Source: Hymenochaete sp. R1
Lineage: Eukaryota > Basidiomycota > Agaricomycetes > Hymenochaetales > Hymenochaetaceae
Length of the DNA stretch: 64,000 bases
NCBI GenBank assembly: GCA_019400425.1
Contig: JAFREE010000005.1
Coordinates: forward strand, 310,001 to 374,000
Direction: 5' to 3'
Below the pieces are notes generated by a model. It searched no databases, was not told the origin of the DNA, and saw only the letters and a program-made list of their open reading frames with translations. A program made the translations under genes and the position numbers. Numbering within the stretch: the first letter of the stretch is position 1; each line of letters starts with the position of its first letter. Shown one piece after another: positions 23,049 through 33,112 of the stretch.

Positions 23049-24206
23049 TTAATTCTGCTGCTCACTGTTATTCTTTAGCCAATCTTTCAGTCTGGTCTCC
23101 GATTGGGTTAACAATCTCTTTAGCCGGGCCCAATCCGCGACCTTCTTTCCATCTTCAGACTCAGGTCCCTTTCGTTTTTGAACCTGCGCCACATACTCCT
23201 TCACCTCTCCGACTCTCTTGATACTACTTGGCACTTTCTGACGGAGTTCATCTGCCTTGTGAGTATTGAAAGTACGTTCTCGTACAAGACCTTGATGCGC
23301 GAAACCTATGAGCCAGCATGCAACATCCCTCGCCTCTGTATCGTGATTGACAGACGCATCGTGCATCAACGCGATTTCTTGGAATGGCTCAGGTTTATCT
23401 ACATATGCCTCTTTGCACATATCGGCATAGTCCGAATCGACGAGGTAGGACAATCGTTTACTGGCCTCTTTCGCGAGCTGAAGTATATCCTCGTGAACAT
23501 GGATGACCCGATCCTTCTGGGTGAGATGGCTCTTGTCATTCTGCGCACGAAGAATGTATGTCTGCAGTTGGCGAAGATGACTTTCTCGGTCATCTCGGCC
23601 CCAAGTATTAGGGTTGGTGCCTCTTTTGCCTTCATCCTTGTTCAGCAGTTCACGGATATACCACTTCAGGTTGAGCTCCAACGCCTTCTTCTCGGACTCG
23701 TCATCTTTCAATTTCGAAAGCGAAGGAATTTCAGCGGTATGCTCAAGAGTATGGTTCTGAACATTCTCATCGGCGATGATGGCATTCAAAATGTCAGAAT
23801 CGTTCTTGAGATTAGTCCTTTTAGAACGCGAGGATACGGTCGCAAAGACGTCGCGTACAACCTTATAACGATCCATATCCTCCGCAGAGAACATGGCGTC
23901 CTTCCAGCTATATTTACCGCCCTTGGCAACTGATCCTGGACGACCTTCCTTTTCGGTTGCGGATGTCCAGCAGAGGTTGAAAGCGTCCCGCAGAACCACT
24001 GACTTTCTAGCCTCGGCGTGATCATTATGCCACGATACGATCCAATCAAGTTGCTCTTTAACCGCAGTTTTAAACCGAGAACGATCTGTATCCTTGAGCG
24101 TATTCAAATGATCGGATTTGTGAGGGAGCTGTCCTTCGATGAGTCGGTCATCCGAGTATTCAGAGGCCGGGTCGGCAAGTGATGAGGCTTTGCGCTTCCC
24201 ACTCAT
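23049..24206 (-). CDS. Paralog B of the unnamed four-copy family, 385 aa
   Basis: This is an intronless frame starting MSGKRKASSLADPAS. It is the closest relative of A and shares the N-terminus MSGKRK, FKTAVKEQLDWI, a GKYSWKDAMFSAEDMDRY block, LELNLKWYIRELL, a HLRQLQTYILRAQNDKS block and a DVACWLIGFAHQGL block in the same order. It ends with a charged helix (RLLTQSETRLKDWL). It is helical and polar throughout, without membrane segments. The ATG at 24206 is preceded by a 5'-UTR exon of 8 nt and an intron (24270-24215). A TATAAAAG box lies further upstream. Tandem orientation and shared upstream blocks indicate A and B arose by local duplication. The function is unknown. Confidence 0.8.
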   Translation of the reverse strand: MSGKRKASSLADPASEYSDDRLIEGQLPHKSDHLNTLKDTDRSRFKTAVKEQLDWIVSWHNDHAEARKSVVLRDAFNLCWTSATEKEGRPGSVAKGGKYSWKDAMFSAEDMDRYKVVRDVFATVSSRSKRTNLKNDSDILNAIIADENVQNHTLEHTAEIPSLSKLKDDESEKKALELNLKWYIRELLNKDEGKRGTNPNTWGRDDRESHLRQLQTYILRAQNDKSHLTQKDRVIHVHEDILQLAKEASKRLSYLVDSDYADMCKEAYVDKPEPFQEIALMHDASVNHDTEARDVACWLIGFAHQGLVRERTFNTHKADELRQKVPSSIKRVGEVKEYVAQVQKRKGPESEDGKKVADWARLKRLLTQSETRLKDWLKNNSEQQN

Positions 24207-24214
24207 GGTGAACG

Positions 24215-24270
24215 CTAGATAATATGTATAATTAGCAAAGAGATCAGACAGGCGAATACATATTACTCAC
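24215..24270 (-). other. 5'-UTR intron of paralog B
   Basis: The donor GTGAGTAAT at 24270 and acceptor TTATCTAG ending at 24215 define a 56-nt intron lying 8 nt before the ATG. It contains a TGCTAATTA branch-like sequence. The exon side of the donor matches that of paralog A. Confidence 0.6.
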
Positions 24271-24371
24271 TATAGAGTTACTGCGATTGCAAAGGTAGAG
24301 CAAGATTAACTCAGCCAGAAATCAGTGGATGAGCTTGATAGTAGGAGGTACCACAGGGATAATCAGACAGG

Positions 24372-24379
24372 CTTTTATA
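24372..24379 (-). promoter_or_regulatory. TATA box of paralog B
   Basis: TATAAAAG reads on the minus strand about 170 nt before the ATG, or about 100 nt before the proposed 5'-UTR intron. The spacing suits a transcription start just upstream of that intron. The equivalent A-rich stretch upstream of A (about 21943) is less canonical. Confidence 0.45.
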
Positions 24380-24573
24380 TGCATTACATTAAATTGCAAC
24401 CCACCCCATATGCGACACATGCATATAAGTGGATGTATTGTTAATGTATTCGTGCGGGCTCCTTCAGAAGGCAAAACCCTTAGTCGATGCCGCACTTTGA
24501 TCATAATCGCAAAGTTAGCTACCTCGAAAAATGCAGAATAAACTTTTTAGATGCTTACTAGCGAGTACTAGCC

Positions 24574-24612
24574 AAACTTTGCAATCATTCAAATCTGCCA
24601 AGACAAGCAAAA
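24574..24612. repeat. Upstream block shared by paralogs A and B (copy 2)
   Basis: This is the counterpart of 22148-22186. A weaker third match (AGCTTTGC followed by GACGAGCAAACAC) occurs at about 24745-24785, suggesting a further decayed copy of the same flank. Confidence 0.65.
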
Positions 24613-25575
24613 AAGTGACATCTATCTATATCCACACATCGGCCTTTCTCGGGAAGCAAAAAGGGGGGGGGAGAGCAAGTCGATACAAAGCACAAAACAA
24701 AACCTTTTTATAGGTACTGAGGTAAGGCTGGCAAGCAACAATCGAGCTTTGCTATCTTGGAAGGGGCCGGGACGAGCAAACACTCCTTTGAGCGACGGGA
24801 ACATTACACCGATTTGCATGAGGAACTTACATGGTGCAAAAGAGGGTCCCTTCTGAAGATACCACATGAAAACCGCGTCTTCCCTTTGTGTACTCTCTCC
24901 GGTAGGAAGTGCGAGCGGACGTGATCCAGGAAACGAAGCGCAATGACGGAGCATTTGAGCGTGTTGAGACAAATAGCCTGTATTGTAGAGCCTTTATTAG
25001 GCCGGGACGTATCTGAACATGGATTTCTGTAATAGTTGTAAGTTAACTTCATATCAGAACTGTTTCGATGGGCAGGCTTACCCAAGCTATTTACTATGTT
25101 ATTCCCCTACCGCCCAAGATATGCCTCGCAAAGAGGAATTGATTCGTATTCTCTGTCATGGACACCCATCACCGAACAAAAGCTCTCGAAACGAATCCAA
25201 CTGAATCACCAAAAGGTGACATCTGCCAGTACGGTTGAACGCCTGAATATATCTCGCCTCTATCGTGACGATGGGTGAGATTCTGGTAAGCTTGTCGCCT
25301 TCAGCGTCGAGACAGAGACGTTACTCGCTGAAAGACTTGGATTTCGCGTGAGTTTGTTACGTTAACTTGGGAAAGAGTACTGGCAGGCGCAATTTGAAGG
25401 TTCAGATGGCAGACATCATATTTGAGAACGCGTACGTTCATCAAAGCAAAGCCATGGATGACGTGAGAGACAGAGGGCAAGGAATGACGCAGCCAGTCGA
25501 ATCTGCGCGCCTCGAAATCCCTTGACTTCAGACCACTATCACTACGACTTTCGAGACCTCGTAATACGCGTTATT
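24613..25575. other. Intergenic region between divergent genes
   Basis: This is the spacer between paralog B and the glomulin-like gene. It contains the possible third, degraded copy of the A/B upstream block (about 24745-24785) and a G9 run at 24663. No coding exon is supported. Confidence 0.4.
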
Positions 25576-27658
25576 ATGGCTGAAACAAACTCATCAGCGG
25601 CAAAAGATATTGAGGAACGTATACTGAATTATCGAGAGACTGTTCGTATGGATATCTCTTGGTGCAACGATCTCCTGTTCAAGTCGTCACGCAGCAGCAC
25701 GACGAATCCGAGTTGACCTATGAGTTGACGGCCATCCTCACTGCAAGCAATGAGAACTCGAATGACCCATCTTATCTGAGAGCAGCTTTCAGTGCTATTG
25801 TCAATACGGGATCAGCTTATTCATTGGTGTGTCTCCTGCAGTCTATGTACTACTCTCATTTGAACTGATGTTCATCGCAGGACCCATTGAGCGTGATCCC
25901 TCTCCTCTTGGGTTCTGATGACCCTGCTTCAGATGATATCCTTGCACTGGTAGCTGAATGTTGTAATGCAAAAGAGACTGTTATAGCTGTCCAAGAATCA
26001 TTTGGCATTCTACGTATGGAACTCGGAGCAGATGACGATGTCAATGTTGACATTGTGTCACGGAAATGTTTAAGGCTCTTGAGGTTGTACATTGCAGGTA
26101 AGCAAAGCTTTTCTCTATTCGAATGGATTCTTTCTCAAGAGAGTTCGATATAGCCATTCCAAGACTGAGACCACGTCAACGAAGTGCACCAGAGACTCTG
26201 AAACCTCTCCTCACTTCTATCCCATCTATCATTGAGAGTATATCTCATGAGTTGGACCAACAACACAGGCGATCAATTCTATCGCTCATCCTTCGTTTGA
26301 TATCTACCGTCATTTCATGGACTGATCAACAGAAACAGAGTGACGCTGAGGTTGATGCAGTGAAGGTGAGTGAAACTTAAGTGATTTCTGCTACCTTTCT
26401 AATTCGGATACACCTGATCAGGAGATCTGCAGAATGATATTCATACGGTCTCTTTCTGATATAGGATCAAGTTTACGTACAGATTTTGCCAGGTTGAAGT
26501 TTGAAGCCTGCTTTCCGCGCTTCGTAATGAAGGAGGTTCCTGATCGTGAATTAGAAATGGATACTTTGGTCGATCAAGCGAAAGTGAGAATCTCCTGTTC
26601 TTTTATTTTTGCTCATACTAAAAAATGGAATGAAGGCGGTTTGTGACGAACTTGACTGTAATTCTGAACACATCCTCAGAGATCTGTCAATTGGGTCTCT
26701 CGTCGGCTTCTCTTTATTATTATCTTCCACTTACGACCCACCTACAATCACCTCATCGACTTTCGAACAAATCCATCCGATTCTCATTGCTTGCCTCCAA
26801 GCTTCCATATGCTCAGATGCCTGCCTCCATATCCTTTTACATATTCTCTTTCCATCGTCATCTGCAGAGCAATCTATCCCAATCGATCCGGATCTTCTAC
26901 CACCGCTTGTGTCTTCTCTTTCGACCCTTGCGTCATCTTCACCGGACGCTTCAATTCGTCATATCGCATTCCGTACTCTTGCATGTTTCTTGGAAAGAGC
27001 ACCTCCATTAGAACGTATGACGCTTCTTCGGGACCTTCTTTCTCCAGAGAACGCGTTACCTGCGATGCGAGTCGCAAGTGTGGGTTTATTGAAAGGTAGT
27101 GTTCTGCAAGCTTTGAATGATGGAAGAGAAGGAAAGGGCAGGAATGTGTTTGCTAGCTCTGCTCTTCTCCAGACGTTTGGCAGGATTGTATTGCGTTCGG
27201 AACCAGCCGACCTTTTCTTGAAATTGAACATGGAGGCGAAGCATACAAGGAAGTCCTTGGATGAGTTCATCAATTCCGCTAATCAAGAACCCAGGAGACT
27301 CGTTGAATGTCTGGGGTTGTATTACGTTCTGCTCATGCGTGATGATCGCAATTTGGTCTGTCTTTACTGCATTCTTTTTTAGTTGATGCTCATGACAGAT
27401 ATTTGCTATAGACTGGTATTAGAGACGCTTCGCAGTTGCGTTCTATCGAGGTTGAGTTCCTCAAGCCCTTGCGCGATGCACTGGATAAATGGAATGAGCT
27501 TGATGGAATCGATGGAGGTACGCTTGCCAGACATTTACTTCGGCTTTATAATAACATTGATAGTGTTTGAAGACGAAAACATAGTAATGACTCTCGCTGC
27601 ACTTGAAATGGCGTTGGACAGAGTAGACGAAGCGCGTCATAAGCTTGACTCCAGATGA
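25576..27658 (+). CDS. YAP-binding/ALF4/glomulin-like helical-repeat protein
   Basis: Exons 2-8 (25684-25826, 25881-26097, 26154-26365, 26422-26583, 26636-27355, 27412-27517, 27564-27658) join in consistent phases. Exon 1 starts at 25576 (MAETNSSAAKDIEER) and ends at either 25645 or 25618; both are in phase, giving 574 or 565 residues. The protein is all-helical and reads like HEAT/ARM-type repeats: VIPLLLGSDDPASDDIL, then LVAECCNAKETVIAVQE (about residue 90), then a long Ser/Leu-rich helical core and a C-terminal MTLAALEMALDRVDEA helix. Length and motifs fit the fungal Ybp/glomulin group, which in other organisms binds transcription factors or RING/cullin proteins. PSMD5-like proteasome chaperones have a similar fold and are the main alternative. 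The assignment is from motif memory. Confidence 0.68.
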
Positions 27659-27802
27659 ACTTACCGACTATATTCGATGATGGATACCATATTATTTAGT
27701 GCATCGGGTGTTACTGGCACAAACCAATGTAATCGCATTAGACTGTGTCATGCGAACTAGTCCGCGAGTAAACACATGTCGCCTCAATGTGAAAACTTAA
27801 AT

Positions 27803-28397
27803 TCAGCTCGCAAGCTGGACGAGTTTCAGTTTGTCGCGCTCGGAAAGGCGCTGGATCTTGTCTGACATGCTCTCTATCAAATCTTCGAAGATCACAATAT
27901 CCTTCAACAGTTTGCTCATGTCCAAGGCGGCAAGCGTTAGAAGAGAGGCGCTTTCTGCCAGTACTTACCGTGACGAACGGAATGTAGGCATCGCTCCGAA
28001 TAATTTCCTAGTCCAGAGAGATAATTTACGCTTACTTCTCTATTGTGCACTCAGGAAATGCGATGTTAATAATTGCATTTGCGTCAAGTGAATCTACATA
28101 TATACACGCACGTATTTATCGTTGGTTCCTTCGCTTTCGAAGTTGCCATACTACATCAGTTAACGCGAACTGACGCAAGTACCAGTTTGAAATATACAAA
28201 ATGTGATTACTGATATCTCTATTGCGTGCTTCTTTCTCGTTATATGCTTCACAAGTGAGATTCAAGACCAAGAATTTGTAAAGGTACATACATACACAAA
28301 CCTGAGGTTCTCCGTCAAAACGTCCTGCGGGAGTTTGAGAAGGCGAAGTCCCCAAGGTTCCCTCCGTTAGGCTTTTGTTTTCGTGAGGTATACTCAT
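27803..28397 (-). CDS. Small four-exon gene, 90-aa helical protein
   Basis: The exons are 28397-28302, 28150-28112, 28007-27969 and 27901-27803, with introns of 151, 104 and 67 nt. All junctions are phase 0 with GT-AG ends. The last intron carries a CTAAC branch site. The product starts MSIPHENKSLTEGTLG, has a disordered N-terminal third, then YGNFESEGTNDKY, EIIRSDAYIPFVT and a C-terminal amphipathic coiled helix (DIVIFEDLIESMSDKIQRL). No exon exceeds 33 codons, so the gene is invisible to simple frame scanning. Its size and single coiled helix suit a small subunit of a larger assembly. I cannot name it. It is convergent with the glomulin-like gene, and its start codon lies 190 nt from the MOB gene's stop codon. 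Confidence 0.6.
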
Positions 28398-28586
28398 GAA
28401 AATATGTTTGAAAATAAGAAGATAAATAATAGTGGTCACTAGTTTTCGAGGTTACATGAACATAAACACGAAACACGCAATAAATTCGAGAGTCTCATCG
28501 TCCCATTCCTCCAGTGAAACGCACGAAAAAAAAAACATGAACATTTCGCGCGCTCAACTAGAAATAGTAGAAGCCGCTGTGCCATT

Positions 28587-30979
28587 TTATGCGTCGCCCC
28601 TACCTTCTTCCTTGCCTTTCTCTGTCTCCGTAGAGCCTGTCTTCTCCTTTTCGCTCTCGGTCTCGATTTCCTGGCTGGCATCGGCGTCCACTACTACGAA
28701 TTCGCTGCTTCCTGTACTTCCAGAGGCGTCCCCATCTTTCTCGTCACTTTCTTCGCTCTCGTTCTCTTTCTGGCTTTCACTTTCACTTTCACCGACCTTC
28801 ACGTTCTTATCCTCCACCTCAGTCTCATCCGTTTCAACTTCTTCAACCTCCAAAGGCTTCTCTATCGGTAGCTCTTCCACCTTCCCCTCCCCATCCTTAT
28901 CACCTAGTTCCAGCCTCGTCGTGACAACAGGACCGTTCGCATCGTTCGCATCGGAAGGCGACATGCTTTCGATGGGTTCAACACCCTCCAGCTCATCCAT
29001 CCTCATTTCATCTCCGTCGTCATCGCCTTCTCCCTGCTGTTCATCCCGATCCCCTTCCTCGTCCTCGTCGCCCACACCCATAAAACTGGTATTATCCACG
29101 TTAAGGTCAGCGTCTACATCCGCCTCACCGAGCTCAACCTCATGCTCGCCCATAAGCTGCGCTGCATGCTCGTCTCCTCCCACCGATGCGTCCATATCCA
29201 TATCGACGTCCACACCGGCTCCAGCCCCGACGCCTCGCTCCTGTATCCACTCATCCTCTTCTCTCACATCCTTTTCCAGGTCCAGATGTGTGCCATGCTG
29301 AGCCTGTTGTTGCTGCTGTCCCTCCGTCTGCGCCTGATCACCCTCTCCCTCCCCCCGCGCTTCGAGAACCTTGGCACGCGTGAAGAGATCCATGAGCCTT
29401 ACGCCCCCGCCTGGCCCTGACCCGCTGGATGTACGAGGATAATCACCCTCGCGCTCTGCGTTCACATCCATTCGCCTCCCGCTGCCGACAGCACTCTCGC
29501 CTTCTTGATGCTCACCGTTTCCACTCCCTTCTGTGCCGCGTTCCGAACCGTCGATGTTAGTCGCGGTGGGTTCGACGCCTGGAGGGAGCGGGTTACGGAT
29601 GCTTCCAGAGGCGCTAAAGGCCAGCGCATATGACTGCTGCTGCTGTTGTTGCTGGGTTTGAGGTTTACAGGCTTCATCGGACGACGCGAGGATCTCGAGG
29701 TCTCTCACGTGTGGGATATGGTCAAGTCCTCTCCTCCCTTCCCCATCTTCATCGTCACCCGGATCCCGCGAACCTATACCAGGAACAGGGCCAGAGTCAT
29801 TGAGGTTCAAGGGCGAACCCATCTGCTCGCGCAGCTGTTCGCCAAACTCTTCGCTGAATACCATCGTGTCCGTCCTGTTCCTACCAAGCTTACGTGGGCT
29901 CTCGAGGATGACAGGCGTAGATTTGTCGGGCGAAGCTGAGGGGTGGAAGTTGGGTTGGAGGAAACGTGGGTGGGTAGAGTCCGTAGTACCGTCTTCCTCA
30001 CCATCGCCCAAGTCTCCTCTCATCTGCTCGTCTCCCTCTTCACCACCGACCTCAGACGCAGAAAGCGCGCCGCCCTTGTTTCGGTTATTCGTAATGTGGC
30101 TCTGCATGCTTGGTGGGTGGACCAAAAACTCAGGCGGGACGAGTTCGTAGCGGGACGTGAGCGCCAAAAAGCGAGCATACAGCGCGTTTTCTGCTTCAGC
30201 CGCCTCGAAAGCTTCGCGGTGGTGGAAGTAGGCATGGGCGAAGATGCGACCGAGACGACGGGCGAGGGAGGAGAAATGGCGAACGGAGGGACTTGGAATT
30301 GATATGCTACAGGAAATTTGTTAGGATTGAATTTTGGGAATGTTACGGAGATTTACCGAGAAGGAAAGGCACGGGGAGAGTTTAGGAGAGCGGTTGCACT
30401 GTCCAGGGTGTGGAGGATGTAGTCGATGGCGCAGCATTGCTGTAACGCACGAGATCAAGCATGTTAAGGTTTAGTGAATCTACGGACTTCCAAAAAATAT
30501 ACAACGCACCTCTGTGGCTCCGTCATTACCATGCGCGACGCAGAGGTAAAGCCATTCACCGGCCTTCATCTCTGGACACGTCGCACGACTACATTCCTGC
30601 TGCAAAGACGTGATAAGAGGGTGATTAAGATCCTGAGCGAGTCGCCTGCCAAAAGTCAGCCATGTCCTTCGTACAGACTCAGAATTGCAAGGAAGCACCT
30701 GAGTTGCTCGTAAACCCAACACATGACATCTACCACAACGTCCGTTCTCCCTTCCTTTTCCGCCTTGTCGGGGTCCTCTCCCTCCTCAGATTTTCCAGGA
30801 CACGCAACGATCGTATCAACATCATGCGGGTCTTTCCGTATGAGCAATGAGATGTATTCCTGGAGCTGGAAAGCACTGTCGAAATCAGCGAGAGATGGAC
30901 CGCCTTCTTCGATGGTCGGAGCTGGGTAAAATGACGAGAGGCGGGAACCACGGAGGGGGCGGGAAGCAACGGTGACCAT
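28587..30979 (-). CDS. mob3: Phocein-type MOB protein (MOB3/MOB4) with a long acidic tail, 739 aa
   Basis: Four exons (30979-30699, 30645-30510, 30439-30357, 30306-28587) join in phase. Residues about 25-255 are a MOB/phocein domain: FQLQEYISLLIRKDPHDV, then the zinc-site cysteines in ECSRATCPEM (C-x4-C), WLYLCVAHG, CCAIDYILHTLDSATALL, FPSR, and the second zinc pair in HAYFHH. In other fungi this protein is a core STRIPAK subunit controlling cell fusion and fruiting. Phocein is normally about 225 residues and ends soon after this domain. Here a tail of about 480 residues follows, rich in Asp/Glu/Gly/Ser with a poly-Gln run (QTQQQQQQQ), inside the same last exon. The tail is probably disordered. 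The start is supported by alignment of the first block. The fungal name mob3 is used by analogy. Confidence 0.85.
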
Positions 30980-31420
30980 TGTTTTTATTTTATCGAAAGG
31001 GTATGAAGGGTATATCGTCGTTGCCGTCGTTGTCGTTGGCGAGAAATAATTGAACAGAAAATGAACGCGAGAGATGACCTTTTTTTGACAGTGCCGAGCT
31101 CACCGTCGTTCGTTGAAGTCGTGTCGGGAGCGCGTCCATCGCCATCGCCATCGTCCGGGACAACAACGCGGAGGGTGACTTTCTGTCACAAACTTAATTA
31201 CATCATATTTTGTGACATACGTGACATCAGCGGAATTAAACTGGGCCGAGAAGCTCTTTTCACTGACGTCGTTCATATCGTCGCTCCTGACGTATTAGCT
31301 GTATTAGCCACTGGGTTTCGACTCATCCCAGCCACACTTATAAAAACTCACTCGAGGACAGCATGTCACCGTTCGGCTTCTCTTTTTCAACCCTATCTCA
31401 CCTTCAAAACGCTTCGCGCA
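30980..31420. promoter_or_regulatory. Divergent promoter region between MOB and dehydrogenase genes
   Basis: 441 nt separate the two start codons. The dehydrogenase side has TATAAAA at 31339-31345. The MOB side has no obvious TATA box. A plus-strand frame from 31061 that overlaps the dehydrogenase start is not needed and lacks support. Confidence 0.45.
31339..31345 (+). promoter_or_regulatory. TATA box of the dehydrogenase gene
   Basis: TATAAAA lies 82 nt before the ATG at 31421, in a region with no coding signal. The spacing would allow a short 5' UTR of about 50 nt. Confidence 0.5.
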
Positions 31421-32618
31421 ATGAGCAATTCTGAAATCCCAGAGGTGTTCCGAAAAGGCTGGAAGCCGCCCACGCAGAACCAAGACGTTCAGCCAGGGGA
31501 ACAGAGGGGCACCCTTGATCCTCTGCCTGTTGACGACGTTACTGCCGATGGAAAGCGCTACAAAGCTTCGGGGAAACTTGATGGCAAAGTTGCACTCATT
31601 ACTGGAGCTGACAGTGGCATCGGACGCGCAGTCGCCATCTTGTATGGTGCGTATACTTCAATGCAATAAAGAAAATGAATCACCAAGCGTATGCGCTCAC
31701 CCCATAAAGCTTTGGAAGGTGCAGACGTTACGCTTGCGTACAAGCCGGGAGAAGAGAAAGACGCAAACGACGTCGAGCAGTGCATCAATGACCGCACGAA
31801 CGGGGCGCGTAAGGTCGTCCATGCGTCTCTTGACCTCCGCTCGGAAGACCAATGTGGAAAGCTAATTGAAACGCACCTAAAAGCATTTGACGGTAAACTC
31901 GATATCCTGTACGTTCTTTTAGACTCTTTTCTCTCATAGATCTTGGCACATACATTCACTTTTTTTTTTGTTCCAGCGTCCTCAATCACGGAACACAAAA
32001 CGCCATCAAATCCCTTACAGACCTTCCCTCCTCTCAATGGCTCGATGTCTTCCAAACCAATATCCACTCCTTCTTCTTCCTCACCAAACGCGCACTCCCA
32101 CACATGCCCTCCCACGCAGGCGCTTCCATCGTCCTTAACGCCTCCATTAACCCATCCGTCGGACACCCTGAGCTCGTCGATTACACGGCTACGAAGGGTG
32201 CAATTGTGGGTTTTGGACGGGCGTTGAGCAATCAGATTGTGAATGAGAGGGGGATTAGGGTAAATATTGTTGCACCTGGGCCGATTTGGACCCCGTTGAT
32301 GTACGCGTGCTTCTCTTATGGGGATTGTCTTCTCCGGTAGAGCATCAGTGACTAACGTGGTTGTTTTCTCGTTCAGTCCCGCGACGATGTCCCAAGAGAA
32401 CAAGGAGCAATTTGGCCTTGGAACACCAATAGGACGATGCGGACAGCCCGTCGAGATCGCAACGTCTTTCGTCTTCCTTGCCAGCGCAGACTCCAGTTAC
32501 ATCAGGTTGGCTTCTTTCCTCCTTTTCAACTTTTTTTCGAATCCGTATGTTGGTGACTAACCCTGCAATGAACAGTGGTCAAGTCTTACATCCAAACGGG
32601 GGCGTCATCATCGCCTAG
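31421..32618 (+). CDS. Short-chain dehydrogenase/reductase, 306 aa
   Basis: Five exons (31421-31646, 31710-31908, 31977-32300, 32377-32505, 32576-32618) join in phase. The N-terminal extension (MSNSEIPEVFRKGWKPP, about 50 residues) precedes the Rossmann start KVALITGADSGIGRAVA, the NAD(P)-binding TGxxxGIG motif. NHGTQ stands where NNAG-type residues usually do, a Ser sits in LNASIN, and the catalytic YxxxK is DYTATKGAI. After APGPIWTPLI the C-terminus ends with SGQVLHPNGGVIIA. All catalytic elements are present. The long N-terminus and HGTQ motif are typical of the classical SDR group related to bacterial YhdF/YghA-type enzymes. The substrate cannot be read from sequence. No targeting signal is visible, so it is probably cytosolic. 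Confidence 0.85.
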
Positions 32619-33112
32619 GCTCTTAAAATTAATTTCTTCTTGACATCGTTGAACACCACTTTGCAACACCGAACCTGTACGAATAAATAGGCAACATAAA
32701 TGCATTCGCTATCTTTATCTTCAGAGACCCTCTGGTATGACTGTTTTTCGGAGGACGTGGAGGAGATTAAAGGTGCGCTTAAAGTTGATCTTGCAAGCAT
32801 TAGTTTTGGATTGCTCGGATCTAATTATGCACCCATGGCGAGAAAGGCACACATAACAAATGCAATATGCACTTTCTTGAGAGTGACCTTGATCGCAAGC
32901 TAGTGCTAGTGGTACTTTGCATCTGCTAATACAATGTATGTGTGTGTCGAAGGGACGACAATAAGAAACGCATACCTTGATTATACTTGAACCCACTCGT
33001 CAATATCGCATTTGCTAAGACCTGACCACAGATTCTACGCCATAGAGCAGTAAGCATCGTTTCTTCTCCAGGCCCGGAAACTGTTTGCATTGATACTTGT
33101 ATTCAGCTCATC
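32619..33112. other. Intergenic region upstream of paralog C
   Basis: This contains the 3' flank of the dehydrogenase gene and the promoter of paralog C. A likely 5'-UTR intron of C runs from GTAAGC at 33050 to TTCAG at 33106, leaving 6 nt before the ATG. No gene was recognised in the rest. Confidence 0.45.
33050..33106 (+). other. 5'-UTR intron of paralog C
   Basis: The donor GTAAGCATCG and acceptor TTGTATTCAG lie just before the ATG at 33113 (6 nt of exon remain). The position matches the 5'-UTR introns of the other three family members. Confidence 0.5.

Noticed and set aside
28432..29301. 289-codon plus-strand frame opposite the MOB tail
   Set aside because: A Ser-rich shadow of the acidic Asp/Glu codons of the minus-strand MOB tail, which has intron-linked support.
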